From NCBI GenBank assembly GCA_030998225.1, contig JAPYXD010000686.1:1488001-1552000 (forward strand): a DNA stretch of 64,000 nucleotides, read 5' to 3'. The notes below the pieces were generated by a model. That model did no database searches. It saw nothing but the letters and a program-made list of their open reading frames with translations, and was not told the DNA's origin. Within the stretch, counting starts at the first letter, position 1; every line of letters starts with the position of its first letter. Both the position numbers and the translations under genes were made by a program. This DNA is from Diplolepis rosae. Taxonomy: Eukaryota; Arthropoda; Insecta; Hymenoptera; Diplolepididae. Shown in pieces: positions 1 through 10,790 of the stretch.

Positions 1-857
1 GCACACTCCTCAGCATTAGGAGGCCATGAAGGTGTCACAAACACCTACAATCGAATTCGGCAAAAATTTTCTTGGGAAAATATGAAAGTCGATATTCAAA
101 AGTATATTCAAGGCTGTTTACAATGCCAAATAAAAAAAATTAGTTCTAGTTAAGACTAAAAATCCTATGGTCATTACTGATACACCCACTACTGCCTTCG
201 AAAAAATATCAATGGATATTGTTGGTCCATTACCAGAAACAAAGTCTGGAAATCTGTATATTCTTACTACACAAGATAATTTTACGAAATACTCTCTAGC
301 AATACCTCTTCCTAATCATCAATCCAATGGATCACTAGTACGATCACATCATGTCCTAGGTGAATATCTCAAACAATTTGTAGCAAAAAACTCAGAATGG
401 GACGATTGGCTAGAATTAGCAATGTTCTCATATAACACAAGTGTACACGAAGCCACAAAATGTACGCCTTACGAATTAGTTTTTGGCAAATTAGCCCGTG
501 AACCCTCTAGTGAACCTTTATCACAAAATGAAAAATTGCAAACCTATGATGATTATTTGATCAACTATGTCACACAACTGCATGAAATGCGAACACAAGC
601 AGGAGTAAACCTCAATAGGCAAAAGAAAAATCAAAAATGTACCACGATAGAAAAATAAATCCCTTGGAAATAAAAATTGGGGATAATATATTTTTATTAA
701 AAGGAGGGAAAATTAAAAAGCTGGATGATCAATACACTGGACCTCACGAAGTTTTAGACTTACTAGGAAAAGGAGATGTAAAAATCAACATAAAAGAAAA
801 TCGACAGTAGTGCACGTCAATCGAATAAAAAGATCGCGCGTAAATATACAAAATTGA
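1..857 (+). pseudogene. Ty3/gypsy pol 3' end: integrase with internal deletion
   Basis: Remnant of a Ty3/gypsy integrase. The first ~150 bases encode the HHCC zinc-binding region (H..H then CLQC). The long frame 167-658 gives the start of the catalytic core (the MDIVGPLP region) and its C-terminal part (WDDWLELAMFSYNTSVHE). After PNHQ the protein jumps directly to SNGSLVRSHH, so the segment with the second catalytic Asp (DQG region) is missing; the minus-strand copy at 50.1-50.7 kb still has it. After a stop near 658 the GPY/F-type C-terminal domain continues (KIGDNIFLLKGG) and, with one frameshift, ends near 857. Inactive. Family assignment is firm; the window edge cuts the 5' part. Confidence 0.88.
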
Positions 858-2401
858 TTAACTGAATTTGAATTCAAACTTAAAATAATATAAACTTTGC
901 ATAAAACCAAAGCGTTTTGAATAACTAAACCAGGAAATGTTCTAAACAAAAAGATCATTTGAAATTTTATTCTAATCTCATTTTTTCTATTTCAGAGATT
1001 CGAGAAGCTCACTGTACCTTCAAATAGCAATGGAAAAATTTCAATATATTTCATGTTTTTTTCAGAGTAAATTAAACTCCTCAAACTAGCAAGTATTTAT
1101 CAAATCCATCAACATTTTTCAACTTTTCTCTTCTGTTCAGCAAAAACTAATAATCTAATATCATCACAAAGAAATTATATATCTTTAATATTCTTATGAG
1201 TACTTTCTTTGCATTTAATTTAATCAATTTTATTTTTGTACACCAACTTTTCAAAAAACAAACTAATAACCTTTTTAGTAAGACAAATGCTAGATTTTAT
1301 TGGAATCAACATTATATTTTATCACTTGAAGAAAAATATAGAAATATTTGCATTTTTCTTCTTTTTTGGATGAAAAAAAAAGACTTTCGCTGACAAGAAT
1401 GAATAAGCACTTCATAATCGGTGCCATCATAAATATAATTTCAATTTTATTTTTTCTTCCATCAAGGGAACTTTTCTTGATTCCCATCCTATTGGGACAA
1501 CAGTTTCTACAAATATTGAGTTCGTAAATCTAAACTGTGAGATGGCGTTACAAAATTGTTAATGTACAAATTGCTTTTCCAATAGAAATTAATGTGCAAC
1601 AATAACAAATTGAATAATTACTATTCTTCATATGTTTCATGCAGGAATAACTCTGCTAATTTTACAAGAAAGAATAGGAAAACAATTAAAGTACAAGAAT
1701 TGTAGGGAAATCTATTACCCTGTTATTATGTAACATTGTTTTTCTTATGATTATTTTATTCGTTTAATAATACACCAATGAAATTGAAGTTCATGAAATT
1801 AATTTTTAGAAGCATGTAAAAGTAATAATAAGCAATCGCAATGCCATGTTTTGAAGAAATCAGTTTTAGATTAAACCAAGTTTTTTCTCTTTAATGTACC
1901 AAGTTACGACGTCTATTAATTAATACTTGTATATGTTATCAACGATCTAAATATTATTTTTAATCTATATTATTAATATTATATTTGACAAATTCTCTTT
2001 TTACTAATGTATACATCAACCATTGTAATATTTGTAAATTGCTCTTTACTATTTTATATCTAATCGATAAAATTTTACAATTTTTAATCTTCTTTTCATC
2101 AACAATCATCATGTTGTAAGTTTAAATAGTTATTATCAATCAAAGAAAAAATTGTCAAATTACCTAATTACCTCTCTAACATATGTAATCAATTATTGTA
2201 ATATTTCCAGAATTGTATCCTCTGTTATTACTATGTATTTATGTAAAACTTGTAATGAATTTTTAATTCGCAACAATAATTTAAAATGTTAATTACTATG
2301 TATAAACGAAATTTCTTATGTTATAAATTGTTAAATTAAACTAAAAATATGTACTTGATTGAGTAAGCATCCTGGATTTAAGTATAATCTTCTACCGAAG
2401 T
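858..2401. other. AT-rich 3' internal region of the gypsy copy, no gene seen
   Basis: About 1.5 kb between the integrase end and the polypurine tract. This is the env/accessory position in related elements, but no env, CARD or dsRBD homology can be read here; the short open frames are AT-rich and unconvincing. A splice-acceptor-like run (TTTTTTCTATTTCAG) ends near 995. The sequence from about 2350 resembles the minus-strand sequence near 41.25 kb, just before the LTR of the dsRBD-bearing copy. Confidence 0.5.
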
Positions 2402-2448
2402 TTCGATCGCGGATCGTTAACTCCCCGCGTTCGAATTAAGGGGGGAGG
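2402..2448 (+). promoter_or_regulatory. Hairpin plus polypurine tract of the gypsy copy
   Basis: The polypurine tract AAGGGGGGAGG (2438-2448) lies directly before an LTR start and would prime plus-strand synthesis. Just upstream, TTCGATCGCGG (2402-2412) and CCGCGTTCGAA (2425-2435) form an 11-bp stem with one mismatch. A hairpin at the same position precedes the minus-strand polypurine tracts at 46.65 and 47.71 kb with a different stem sequence, so the structure rather than the sequence looks conserved. Confidence 0.7.
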
Positions 2449-2700
2449 TGTCACGTCCCGCGACTCTACCGTTACAAGTAACGAGCGGATCAAGAAAATA
2501 ATAAAAGGATCAAGATAGCATTACAGCGAGTGTGATTCTATCGACGCAGGTTATAGACAAATCTATACATCAATAGGATGATCAATACGAAATAACCATG
2601 TGTCGTTATAATACCCACACATGATAACAAATCGACTGAGCCAGAGAGAAAGTGAATGATGCCCTACAGTACATTAATCAACCTTTCATTAATTCACTTA
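2449..2700 (+). repeat. LTR start (3' end not resolved)
   Basis: LTR begins TGTCACGTCCCG immediately after the polypurine tract. The same start occurs on the minus strand at 46646 (TGTCACGTCCTG) and, with one change, at 47709 (TATCACGTCCCG). No matching second LTR or target duplication was found, so the end given is arbitrary. Confidence 0.5.
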
Positions 2701-3065
2701 AATTAATCTTCTTCGTCTAATTTTTCGATAGTTTTTTTATTATTTCCATAAACTGCTCCTTTTTTATATCCTTAATATTCGATTTAATACAACATTTTTG
2801 ATCATTGTCTTTATCATTGTCTTCATCATTTATCAGTAGATATTCTTCATTGAATAATTCTTCAGCATCATTTCTATGAATTTTTTCTTCATCAATATCC
2901 TCATAATAACGTTTTTTATTATCAACATTTTTCAATAAAGTTTCTTCGTTTAATTGTCCAATATCTTTAAAATCTTCATAAGTTTTTTGTTTTTCAAAAT
3001 CTTCATAATTTATATCCTTAAATTCCTTATTTTTAATATCCTTAATTAAATTACAAAAATTTATT
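2701..3065. other. Low-complexity AT-rich stretch
   Basis: Short degenerate repeats built on motifs such as TCTTCATAAT and TTAATATCCTTAA. The minus-strand frame through it is rich in Asp, Glu and Lys and looks like translated simple sequence rather than a gene. Confidence 0.5.
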
Positions 3066-3540
3066 TTTACCTGGATTTTATCTGGGTTCTATAATGCAGT
3101 TGTCGACTTCCAAATTGTTAAGGTGAAAGTACCTCTGCTACCCGGCTCTACCCTGTACCCATCTGGCATATGGAAACAAAAACTAAAATACAAAAATATG
3201 TTTATACCCGTATCCTATCTTGTTTTTATAAGGCAGTTGTCGACTTCCAATTTGTTAAGGTGGAAGCACATCTGCTACCCAGCTCTACCCGGTTCCTATC
3301 TTGCATATGTAAATAGATATTAAATTACAAAAATATGTTTTTGCCTAGATTTTATCCGGTTTCTATAAGGCAGTTGTAGACTCGCAAATTTGTAATGTGA
3401 AAGTTCACCTGCTATCCGGCTCTACCCGGTTCCTATCTTGCATTTGGAACCAGAAATTAAAATACAAAATATGTTTCTACCCGTGTCCTATCCGGATTCT
3501 ATAAGACATTTGTCGACTTTCAAATTATCAAGGAGTCGGA
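3066..3540. repeat. 137-bp tandem repeat, about 3.5 units
   Basis: Units are marked by CAGTTGTCGACTTCCAA or variants at 3097, 3234, 3371 and 3507, a spacing of 137, 137 and 136 bases. Each contains CTGCTACCCGGCTCTACCC-like and CTATCTTGCAT-like segments. The block ends in a motif (GGATACAAACCGGATAAA) that recurs at 6717-6735 beside the tRNA-like repeat block, so this is one dispersed satellite-like family. Confidence 0.85.
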
Positions 3541-4019
3541 TACAAACCGGATAAAAATCTTAAAGGCCCCGGATAAGATCTTTTCCGGAAAACCGGGTAC
3601 ACTGAGAGAAAATTACCACGTAATTTTACGGCCTTCGGAGGTATAGGAAGTATAATCATTAAATACTTGTTTGCATCGGAATATCTTTCTCAGTGATTTT
3701 CACAGAACGCTATTTTAAAAGCTTCTCTTGATGTCAGTAATAGAATACAAGCCTAAGAGAAAAGTATACCGATAGTGTGTATGAAGAAATGCAATTCCTA
3801 TACTAGCGACTTTTGCCGTGGTTTGGTTAAAAAAACTGTGGACTTAGCAAGCAATTTTTAAGATTTTTTGACTGGGAAATTACGTAATGTTCTTTAAATC
3901 AATAATTTGATCTTTTTCTTTCGAAAATATTTTATTTTATATAAAATCGATTTACTAATTAAAAATCTAAAAAATTTTAATCAAAATCATAAATTAGCAT
4001 TAAATTTGAAAATTCCCGA

Positions 4020-4240
4020 TTACACTAGGGTATCGAGCCCAGGACGCTCCTTTTTTCACAGAAAATTTCTCCAATTTATATTGAAAAATTCTATCTTGTT
4101 TGAATTAAGGTTAAATTAATTCTAAATCATAGGTAGATAAGGTCGATATAGTAGAGTTCCGTTGTCACTGATAGTGATACACTCTTCTAATGATCGACAT
4201 AATCGACTGAAATGATTTGGAAAAATCAGATTTACTTATG
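4020..4240 (-). repeat. tRNA-like repeat family B, truncated copy
   Basis: In reverse orientation this matches 13866-14080: a tail with TCAGTCGATTATGTCGAT, then a linker, then the T-arm-like CTGGGCTCGATACCC, where the copy is truncated inside the tRNA-like part. Probably a short retroposon; boundaries approximate. Confidence 0.6.
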
Positions 4241-4312
4241 TTCCTGCAGATCATTTAACTTTAAAAATGACACTGGGGCCTTTACGAACTACGGAAAGTA
4301 AGTTTTCTTGTC

Positions 4313-6480
4313 TTTTTTTTTGGTGAGGAGGAAAAATGGCGAAATTTTTTATAGACGTTGTACAGGACTCTAGTAGGACGGGTCTAGGCATACCTGTTAA
4401 AACCAAGAAACCCCCTCTCTCTAACCAATACACCGCCCGCGGAACCGCCTTTCGGCTTTGAACTTCACGGGTGGTTGGGTCCAGCTTAAAGTCGCGTACG
4501 ACTCTTCCGTCATCCGTTCACCCGGGACTCCCATCCGCGGCCACACGCCCGTTAGGCAGACCGACTGGCAGCGCCGGCCAGGGGAGGAATAAAGCGATTC
4601 CTCCCCCGAACGACGCGGACAGCCAAGTCCGCCCAAGACGCAGGACTGCAGGTCCAGGCTCCGATGCGATTTCTACTGGCCCACGTTGTTGCCGCGCTCT
4701 GCACGCTCATCGAGCTCCCTCGTCTTCATCACCAGGGTGACGAATGACTCGATACGTATCCATTTTTGTTCAGACTGGAGCATGAGAGCGACCATCGTGT
4801 CAGGGCTGAGTTGTGCGCCCACTGCCCGACCGACTGCCTCCCTTTCCGCGTCCCACCTGGCACAGACAAAGAGTGTGTGCTTTGCATTGTCCACAAGGGA
4901 TCCGCAGTAGCTACACGACTCGTCGTCTCTTTTCTTGAAGAGCTTCAGGTACGCATTAAATCAGCCATGGCCTGAAAGCGCTTGCGCCAGGTAAAAGCCG
5001 ACTTGACCGTGCTTTCTATCCAGCCAGGTGGTGGGCTCCGGGATTAGACGGTGTGTCCATCTCCCGGACTGGTCACCATGTCATCTCGTCTGCCATTTCT
5101 CGGCGAGTCTGGGCCTTGCATCCTTGCGGATGGCCTCCTTCGCGTAAGCGATTTCTTGCAGGTTGGTTAAGCAGGTGAGCTCCTTACAGAGCTGTAAGGT
5201 CTCTTTCCTTTCTTCTGCCAATAAGTCAATTGACGGGGCGCTTGCCAGGACCAGCACAGCACTCGTCGACACAGTTCGGTATGCTGAGACAATTCTCATC
5301 ACCACACCTCTCTGTGCCGAGAACAGCTTCTTCAGGATAGCATGGTTGTTAAGGGCACTTGCCCAGATGGAGCTGCATAAAGCAGCTTCGAATTCACGAC
5401 GCTCACCACAAGCCTTCTCTTAGCTTCCCCGGGTCCACCAATGTTGGGCATGAGCCGAGTCAGGGCGTTCCTACATTGGATGGCTTTGGCAGTCCTGATC
5501 TGCAGGTGTTCGCCGAAGCTAAGCCTTCGATCCAACTGCACTCCCACGTACTTAATGCTCTTTTTCCACTAGATTCCATGTTCCCCGAGAATGATCCTCG
5601 GATATTGGAAGGATCTCCTGTCTGTGACCAGCAAAGCCTCGGTCTTTTCAGGGGCCATTTTCAGGCCTGTGCTATCTAACCAACGCTTTGCCCACCACAG
5701 ACTATCATTGATTCTCAGTTCCAGAATTCCGACGTTGTCAGCAGCGCACACGACAAGTGCGTCATCCGCGAAGCCGATGATGTTCGTTCCAGCAGGCAGT
5801 TCCATGCGCAGGAAGTAATCGTACATGACGATCCAAACGAAAGGACCCACCCGCGACCCTTGAGGTGCGCCACATGTCATTTCTTCCTTGAGAGACCATT
5901 TGTCGCCATCGTATATCACCCACCTGTCGCTGAGATAGTCGTCTATCATTCGCAACAGGTAGTCTGGAACCTTTTTCCACACCATCGCCTCGATGCAGAT
6001 GTTCCATCTCGCGGTATTGAACGCATTGCGTATGTCAATGCTGATCAACGCGCAGAATCCCTTACGCTTGCCATATCCTCTTCTTGCTTTATTGATGATG
6101 TCCACCACTGCCTGAATGGCGTCAACTGTGGAACTACCTTTCCGAAAGCCGAACTGGTTTTCCGAGAGACCATTCTCGCGAACAATGTGACCCTGTAGAC
6201 TTTGTAGGATCATTCCTCCAGAAGTTTCCCTATCGAATCCAACGGTCATATTGGTCTATTTGATGTGGCATCCCCTAGAGGTTTGTTGCCCTTCCTCAGC
6301 AGGGCCAACCTCTGCTTCTTTTACTCCGCGAAGAATCTCCCCTCCCGAAGACTAGAGTTAAAGATTTCTAGGAGGATCTCCGGGTATGCCCCGATCACCT
6401 CTTTGAGGATCTCGTTCGGCAACCCGTCGATCCCCGGCGCTGTGTTTTCCTTGAGCCTTCCACCCGCTCTGTGTAACAAA
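4313..6480 (-). mobile_element. R1-clade non-LTR retrotransposon, 5'-truncated ORF2
   Basis: Reverse transcriptase and C-terminal region of an R1-type LINE. From 5' to 3' on the minus strand: PGIDGLPNEILKEVIGAYPE (about 6440), the RT core in 5569-6249 with LSENQFGFRKGSSTVDAI, the TCGAPQGSRVGP motif and the catalytic FADD box, then the RT thumb (YLGVQLDRRLSFGEHLQ) and the C-terminal zinc-knuckle region (KHTLFVCARW). Several frameshifts separate these blocks, so it is inactive. ORF1 and the endonuclease are absent. The 3' end shows an A-rich tail near 4313-4322. R1 elements of arthropods normally insert in 28S rDNA; no rDNA is visible here. Confidence 0.9.
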
Positions 6481-6589
6481 AAACTACTGTCAAATTACTT
6501 TAAAAAAATTTCCTAGCTTGAAAACAGATTTTTCACTATGAAAACAGTAAATTTAACCTTCCAAGAGAATATCCCTCCGTTGCCGTTAA

Positions 6590-6788
6590 AAACCAGATAA
6601 AAATCTTATAGGGCCCAGACAAGACCCATATAAGAACCGTACAAAATATTGTATTAATCCAGAGAGAATCGGATTAAGTGCTGGATAAGAACCACGTATG
6701 AGTATTTTGAGGAGCCGGATACAAACCGGAAAATCTCAAAGGTCCCGGATAAGAACCATGTAAAACCCGTGTAAAGATATTATGCTAT
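6590..6788. repeat. CGGATAAGAACC-type repeat flank
   Basis: Short repeats such as CCGGATAAGAACCATGTAAA recur at 6590-6775 and in inverted form at 7894-7945. This is the pre-existing sequence into which the tRNA-like block was inserted: GATATTATGCTAT is present at both edges (6776-6788 and 7881-7893). Confidence 0.6.
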
Positions 6789-6833
6789 ATTTAAAGAATT
6801 TGAAAATCTTTCTGTGGAAAAAATGACGCTTTC

Positions 6834-6904
6834 GACTGCGCTGGGATTCGAGCCCAGGTCTTTCGATTGCCGGTCGACTGCTCTAACCACTGAGCTACAC
6901 AGGC
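6834..6904 (-). tRNA. tRNA-like core (pseudo-tRNA), family A copy 1
   Basis: 71 nt that fold like a tRNA: D arm GCTC/GAGC with box A TAGCTCAGTGGTTAGAGC, T arm CTGGG/CCCAG with box B GGCTCGAATCC, and a 7-bp acceptor stem with one mismatch. The anticodon loop CCGGCAA would place GGC (Ala) as anticodon, but position 33 is C instead of the near-invariant U and one stem pair fails, so this is a SINE-type RNA polymerase III promoter rather than a working tRNA gene. Confidence 0.6.
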
Positions 6905-7172
6905 GTCCGACATCTCTTTCTCCACAGGAAGATCTCCTTATATCGCCTAGTGGCTCAGCCTTGCGGCTGTAAATGATTTCAAATTAATTAGTTGAGTTTG
7001 AAATTTTTGTCACTGCCTACATTATCGGAGGATCACTAGTCGCGTATCAGATAGGATACGTTGTCGACAGGTGTCCTCGTAGACAATTTCAAACTCTTAT
7101 ATCGCAAATAATGCAAATAAATTCAATATTTAAAGAATTTGAAAATCTTTCTGTGGAAAAAATGACGCTTTC

Positions 7173-7243
7173 GACTGCGCTGGGATTCGAGCCCAGGTCT
7201 TTCGATTGCCGGTCGACTGCTCTAACCACTGAGCTACACAGGC
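7173..7243 (-). tRNA. tRNA-like core (pseudo-tRNA), family A copy 2
   Basis: Same 71-nt sequence as the core at 6834-6904, in the same orientation, one repeat unit (339 bp) further on. Same defects in anticodon loop and acceptor stem. Confidence 0.6.
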
Positions 7244-7617
7244 GTCCGACATCTCTTTCTCCACAGGAAGATCTCCTTATATCGCCTAGTGGCTCAGCCT
7301 TGCGGCTGTAAATGATTTCAAATTAATTAGCTCGAATCCCAGCGCAGTCGAAAGCGTCATTTTTTCCACAGAAAGATTTTCAAATTCTTTAAATATTGAA
7401 TTTATTTGCATTATTTGCGATATAAGAGTTTGAAATTGTCTACGAGGACACATGTCGACAACGTATCCTATCTGATACGCGACTATTGATCCTCCGATAA
7501 TGTAGGCAGTGACAAAAATTTCAAACTCAACTAATTAATTTGAAATCATTTACAGCCGCAAGGCTGAGCCACTAGGCGATATAAGGAGATCTTCCTGTGG
7601 AGAAAGAGATGTCGGAC

Positions 7618-7688
7618 GCCTGTGTAGCTCAGTGGTTAGAGCAGTCGACCGGCAATCGAAAGACCTGGGCTCGAATCCCAGCGCAGTC
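7618..7688 (+). tRNA. tRNA-like core (pseudo-tRNA), family A copy 3, inverted
   Basis: Same core on the plus strand. A further partial core (T arm and acceptor only) sits at 7331-7349 in this orientation, directly at the inversion junction. Confidence 0.6.
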
Positions 7689-7941
7689 GAAAGCGTCATT
7701 TTTTCCACAGAAAGATTTTCAAATTCTTTAAATATTGAATTTATTTGCATTATTTGCGATATAAGAGTTTGAAATTGTCTACGAGGACACCTGTCGACAA
7801 CGTATCCTATCTGATACGCGACTAGTGATCCTCCGATAATGTAGGCAGTGACAAAAATTTCAAACTCAACTAATTAATTTGATATTATGCTATCCCAGAT
7901 AAGAACCGACTTTTACCCGGTTCTTATCTGGGTCCTATCCG

Positions 7942-8500
7942 TCATTTTAGCAGGGTGCGTACAACATGGCTAGACATTCTTTTCCTGCTTTTGAGTAGTT
8001 TCGCTCGTAGAAGTTCATTACCTGGAAAAAGTAGGCGATGGGCATATCTACTCCATCCTTTTCTTGAGTTAGCATAGCGCCGACAGCAGTTTTGTGCGTC
8101 CATTCTATTCCTGATCGCTACTATCTTAACAAGATTAGGTTTAACTTTGTGCCAACCAATTATGTGGCCTGAATATGCCACCTCTGTTCGTAGAAACTCG
8201 CATTTGTCTGGCTGCGGCTTTATACGCGCTTCGCTTAGCCCCTCCAACAATCTCCTGGCTTTGGTGTCCTATTCTTCTAAGGTTTCCGAATTAATGACAA
8301 TGTTATACAGATAAACGAAGGCTTCGGTTCCATGCATGCCCTTTAACACGACGTCCATGAGGTGTTGGAAGGTAACAGGGGCATTTTCAATCCTCAGTGG
8401 AATTTTCAGATACTCAAAGTGTCCACCAAGTGTTGAAGCCCCTTTTTTGGATCGATCATCGGGATGCTTTTCTGCCTGGTGAAAAGCACTGGCCAAATGA
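7942..8500 (-). pseudogene. Ty3/gypsy reverse transcriptase fragment
   Basis: Minus-strand frames give a diverged RT: GGHFEYLKIPLRIENAPVTF followed by GTEAFVYLYNIVINSETLEE. The usual catalytic YLDDIV box reads YLYNIV, so both Asp residues are lost. It continues with the thumb (KPQPDKCEFLRTEVAYSGHI). Decayed; unrelated in orientation to the AT-hook frame that follows. Confidence 0.8.
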
Positions 8501-8509
8501 GACACACAA

Positions 8510-8835
8510 AAGTACCCCAGTGTCAAAATTGCGTGGCCGTAAGATGCAAGGGAAAATCTTCTGTGCCTGGATCCACATTCTTCAATGCAGCACGGACTAA
8601 ACCCACAGTCCCTCAGCAACCATTCACCTTAGCCAGAGCAATTCCGAAGCGGCGGGGAAGGCCAAGAAAGGACTCTGCTCCCAGAAATCCTGAAGAGGCT
8701 TACGTACCCCAGAATAAAATGAAAGCTCCGAACCTTGACGAAAGTTCCAACGGTAAAAGACTTTTTAGACGAAGAGGAATAAGCAAAGTATTAAAGCGCT
8801 CACAAGAAATAATAATAAATTCAAATTTGACATAA
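8510..8835 (+). pseudogene. Basic AT-hook fragment, probably gypsy RNase H-integrase linker
   Basis: The plus-strand frame ending at 8835 contains IPKRRGRPRKDS, a classic AT-hook (RGRP core with flanking Lys/Arg), in a Lys/Pro-rich context. A very similar AT-hook (PERKRGRPRKS) lies between RNase H and integrase of the gypsy element at 25.8-26.5 kb, so this is probably the same kind of linker. The upstream part overlaps the antisense RT fragment and is unlikely to be its natural N terminus. Confidence 0.5.
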
Positions 8836-9104
8836 ATTCTAACCTCATATTGAAAAAAAAGTCAATTCATTAGGTGGATAAAAATTCGATTAAAGAAGTT
8901 CCAGAATCCTCGTAAATTATTTCTATTGAAAATTATTTTCTCATCTCTCTACATCATACTTTAATTCGTGTTAAATTAAAGTTATAAACATGCAATTAAA
9001 TATATTGATTACAAGAAAACCCTAAATATGGAGACAAAAAAAATAGTATGTATGGCATAAAATTGCAATAGGGAGAGAGAAGCTCCAAATCAATAAGACA
9101 ACCA

Positions 9105-9290
9105 GACAGTAACTATCATTTCGGATAGGATGTAAAGACTGTGACTATGTAGCTACAAACGTGACAGTACGGACAAAGTGTCTTTTTTTGTAACTAGTCA
9201 CAGAAAAGTAACATTGTCAAGATTATCACTTTTGTAAGTACATAGTCACAATCTTTGCATCTCATCCGAAATGTTTGTTACTTTCTGGGT
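9105..9290. mobile_element. Small inverted-repeat element (hAT-like MITE)
   Basis: Ends CAGACAGTAACTATCATTTC and, inverted, CAGAAAGTAACAAACATTTC, with inverted similarity extending about 55 bp inward (TAGGATGTAAAGACTGTGAC versus TGAGATGCAAAGATTGTGAC). CAG...CTG ends suggest hAT, but no 8-bp target duplication is visible. No coding capacity. Confidence 0.55.
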
Positions 9291-9390
9291 GTGATAGGGT
9301 GGAAGGGGTGTCGTGATAACAATGCACAGCCTGAAGTCTGCAAAAAAATTTATCCGGGCACAGAGTTCGATGTAAGAAAAATCGTCTTGA

Positions 9391-9800
9391 CCTTTAAGTC
9401 ACCTTGAAAAATGACGTGAAGGTCATGATGGTCAAGGTGATGTACACCTTAACATTTCATCGAGTTTTGTAGAGCATCTTGAACGTTTTCTTATCCCGAA
9501 AAACCACGGCAATTCAAAAAAGGCATCTGGTCGTTTCTGAGACATTTGACTTTAATTTTTGACCTTTCCAAGGTCACGAAAATCACTTTTACACAGGTCT
9601 TTTTTGACGTGGAATTTCCCGGTCTTTTCAAATCCGCAGTCAAAAATAGGGGTTCTCATTTAAGAAAAGGGTCTTACCTCCATTTGTCCTTGAAAATTGA
9701 CCTCAAGGTAAAAATTGATGGTATAGTCATATGTGCCCTTCGGTCCAGGTCAATCTTTCTACAGACCATTTTTTCGTAGACAAAGTATTTACTATAATTT
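9391..9800 (+). repeat. Copy of the mariner-like element arm
   Basis: About 400 bp matching the arms of the TA-flanked element at 36865-38641, in the orientation of its right arm (GGCATCTGGTCGTTTCTGAG, TTTTTCGTAGA). The overlapping open frames are not genes. The outer inverted terminus is lost or diverged here. Confidence 0.75.
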
Positions 9801-10166
9801 ACTTATTTAGGGAACAAGTGCAAAATTCCACTGTTTTTCAGTATATGAGTTTTGTTTTTTTTGCAGAATCTGACATGAGTCTCTTCCTAACCGTCTTGTA
9901 CTATGAAAATTATGCTTTCTAATAAAGATTAGAATATGGGATTCAGTAAAAACAAAAATAAAAAATCATCGTAAAAGTAACCGAAAATCAACTTAGATTC
10001 ATAAGATAGAATTTTCCTACCGCTGTTCTCGGAAAATAATTACTAGGTCGCTGGTATACTCCTGGCGTTCCAGAGCACTGTCATCTTCAATAAACAAACA
10101 ATTGCTATGAATTAACCTTGTGTGTAGTCATTGTAGCACGATTGAAAAAGTCAGGAGTCTAAACCT

Positions 10167-10790
10167 ATGAAGATAAATAATATTTTGAAACTAGCATTCG
10201 AAAAGTATATGGACAAATATCAGGAAATCTCAATAACAACGGATGAGACTGACTCAGACGAATCGATCTCTTCGATAAAAAACCCTTTTTTAACTACTAT
10301 GACTTCCGTAACTAATTCCCACAACAACTCTCGACGAAATTCCATGAAAGATGTCAACAATCAAGAGATGCATCCTTTACATCAAATTATGGAAAACTTA
10401 AAACAATTAAAAACAATTCAAAAAATGATAAAAATAATGTCTGAAAGCTAAATGAAGGAAATCTTATATGAAGGAAAAAGATAAAAGACTCAGCTCAATC
10501 GACAAATGTTTTAGTCACCAATGATGATACAACGCGTTCCACCCGACACCTTGAAAACGAACTCAACGTCTCGTCTGCGAGGACGAAAGATAGCAGCAGA
10601 GACAGGATGCAACGAGAGAACGAATACCTGCCCCACGCACTGCAGCCAGAAGAGTATTCTTAGATAATAGCCGAATAGTCGAGTTATGCAGAGTAAAATT
10701 ACAAAATATCACACAAGGCCCTGAAAGCATACAGGCATATAGTCAAAAACTTCTTCGGGCACAATTCTGCCTTCGGTAGTAGGTAAATAG
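10167..10790 (+). pseudogene. Possible gag fragment of an LTR element
   Basis: A 94-codon Ser/Asn/Lys-rich frame (10167-10451), then after breaks a segment with SRIVELCRVKLQNITQGPES and IQAYSQKLLRAQFCLR, which resembles gag-type helical sequence. The upstream sequence near 10090-10140 has an AATAAA and could be an LTR end. Weak; I do not recognise the family. Confidence 0.3.

Larger units (their letters stand above)
6789..7880. repeat. Tandem plus inverted block of tRNA-like repeat family A
   Basis: The unit is about 340 bp: a tRNA-like core plus a tail containing TTGTCACTGCCTACATTATC and GATAGGATACGTTGTCGAC. Two units run with the core on the minus strand (cores at 6834-6904 and 7173-7243), followed by units in opposite orientation (partial core 7331-7349, full core 7618-7688). 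A perfect 13-bp direct repeat GATATTATGCTAT flanks the whole block, so it looks like one insertion. Other copies lie at 29965 and 63755. Identical 66-residue frames in opposite orientation are translations of this repeat, not genes. Confidence 0.85.

Noticed and set aside
2717..2935. Acidic 72-codon minus-strand frame
   Set aside because: Low-complexity sequence from degenerate short repeats; no recognisable domain.
3600..3695. Small element with CACTGAGAGAAA and TTTCTCAGTG ends
   Set aside because: Only about 10 matching terminal bases, no target duplication and no second copy in the window; could be chance.
4471..6198. Several plus-strand open frames across the R1 region
   Set aside because: They are antisense shadows of the minus-strand R1 reverse transcriptase, whose frames carry clear motifs.
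6834..6904. Functional tRNA-Ala gene
   Set aside because: C at position 33, mismatches in two stems and membership of a dispersed repeat make a working tRNA unlikely.
7111..7750. Two identical 66-residue proteins in opposite orientation
   Set aside because: Both are translations of the tRNA-like repeat; identity reflects repeat copies, not a gene family.
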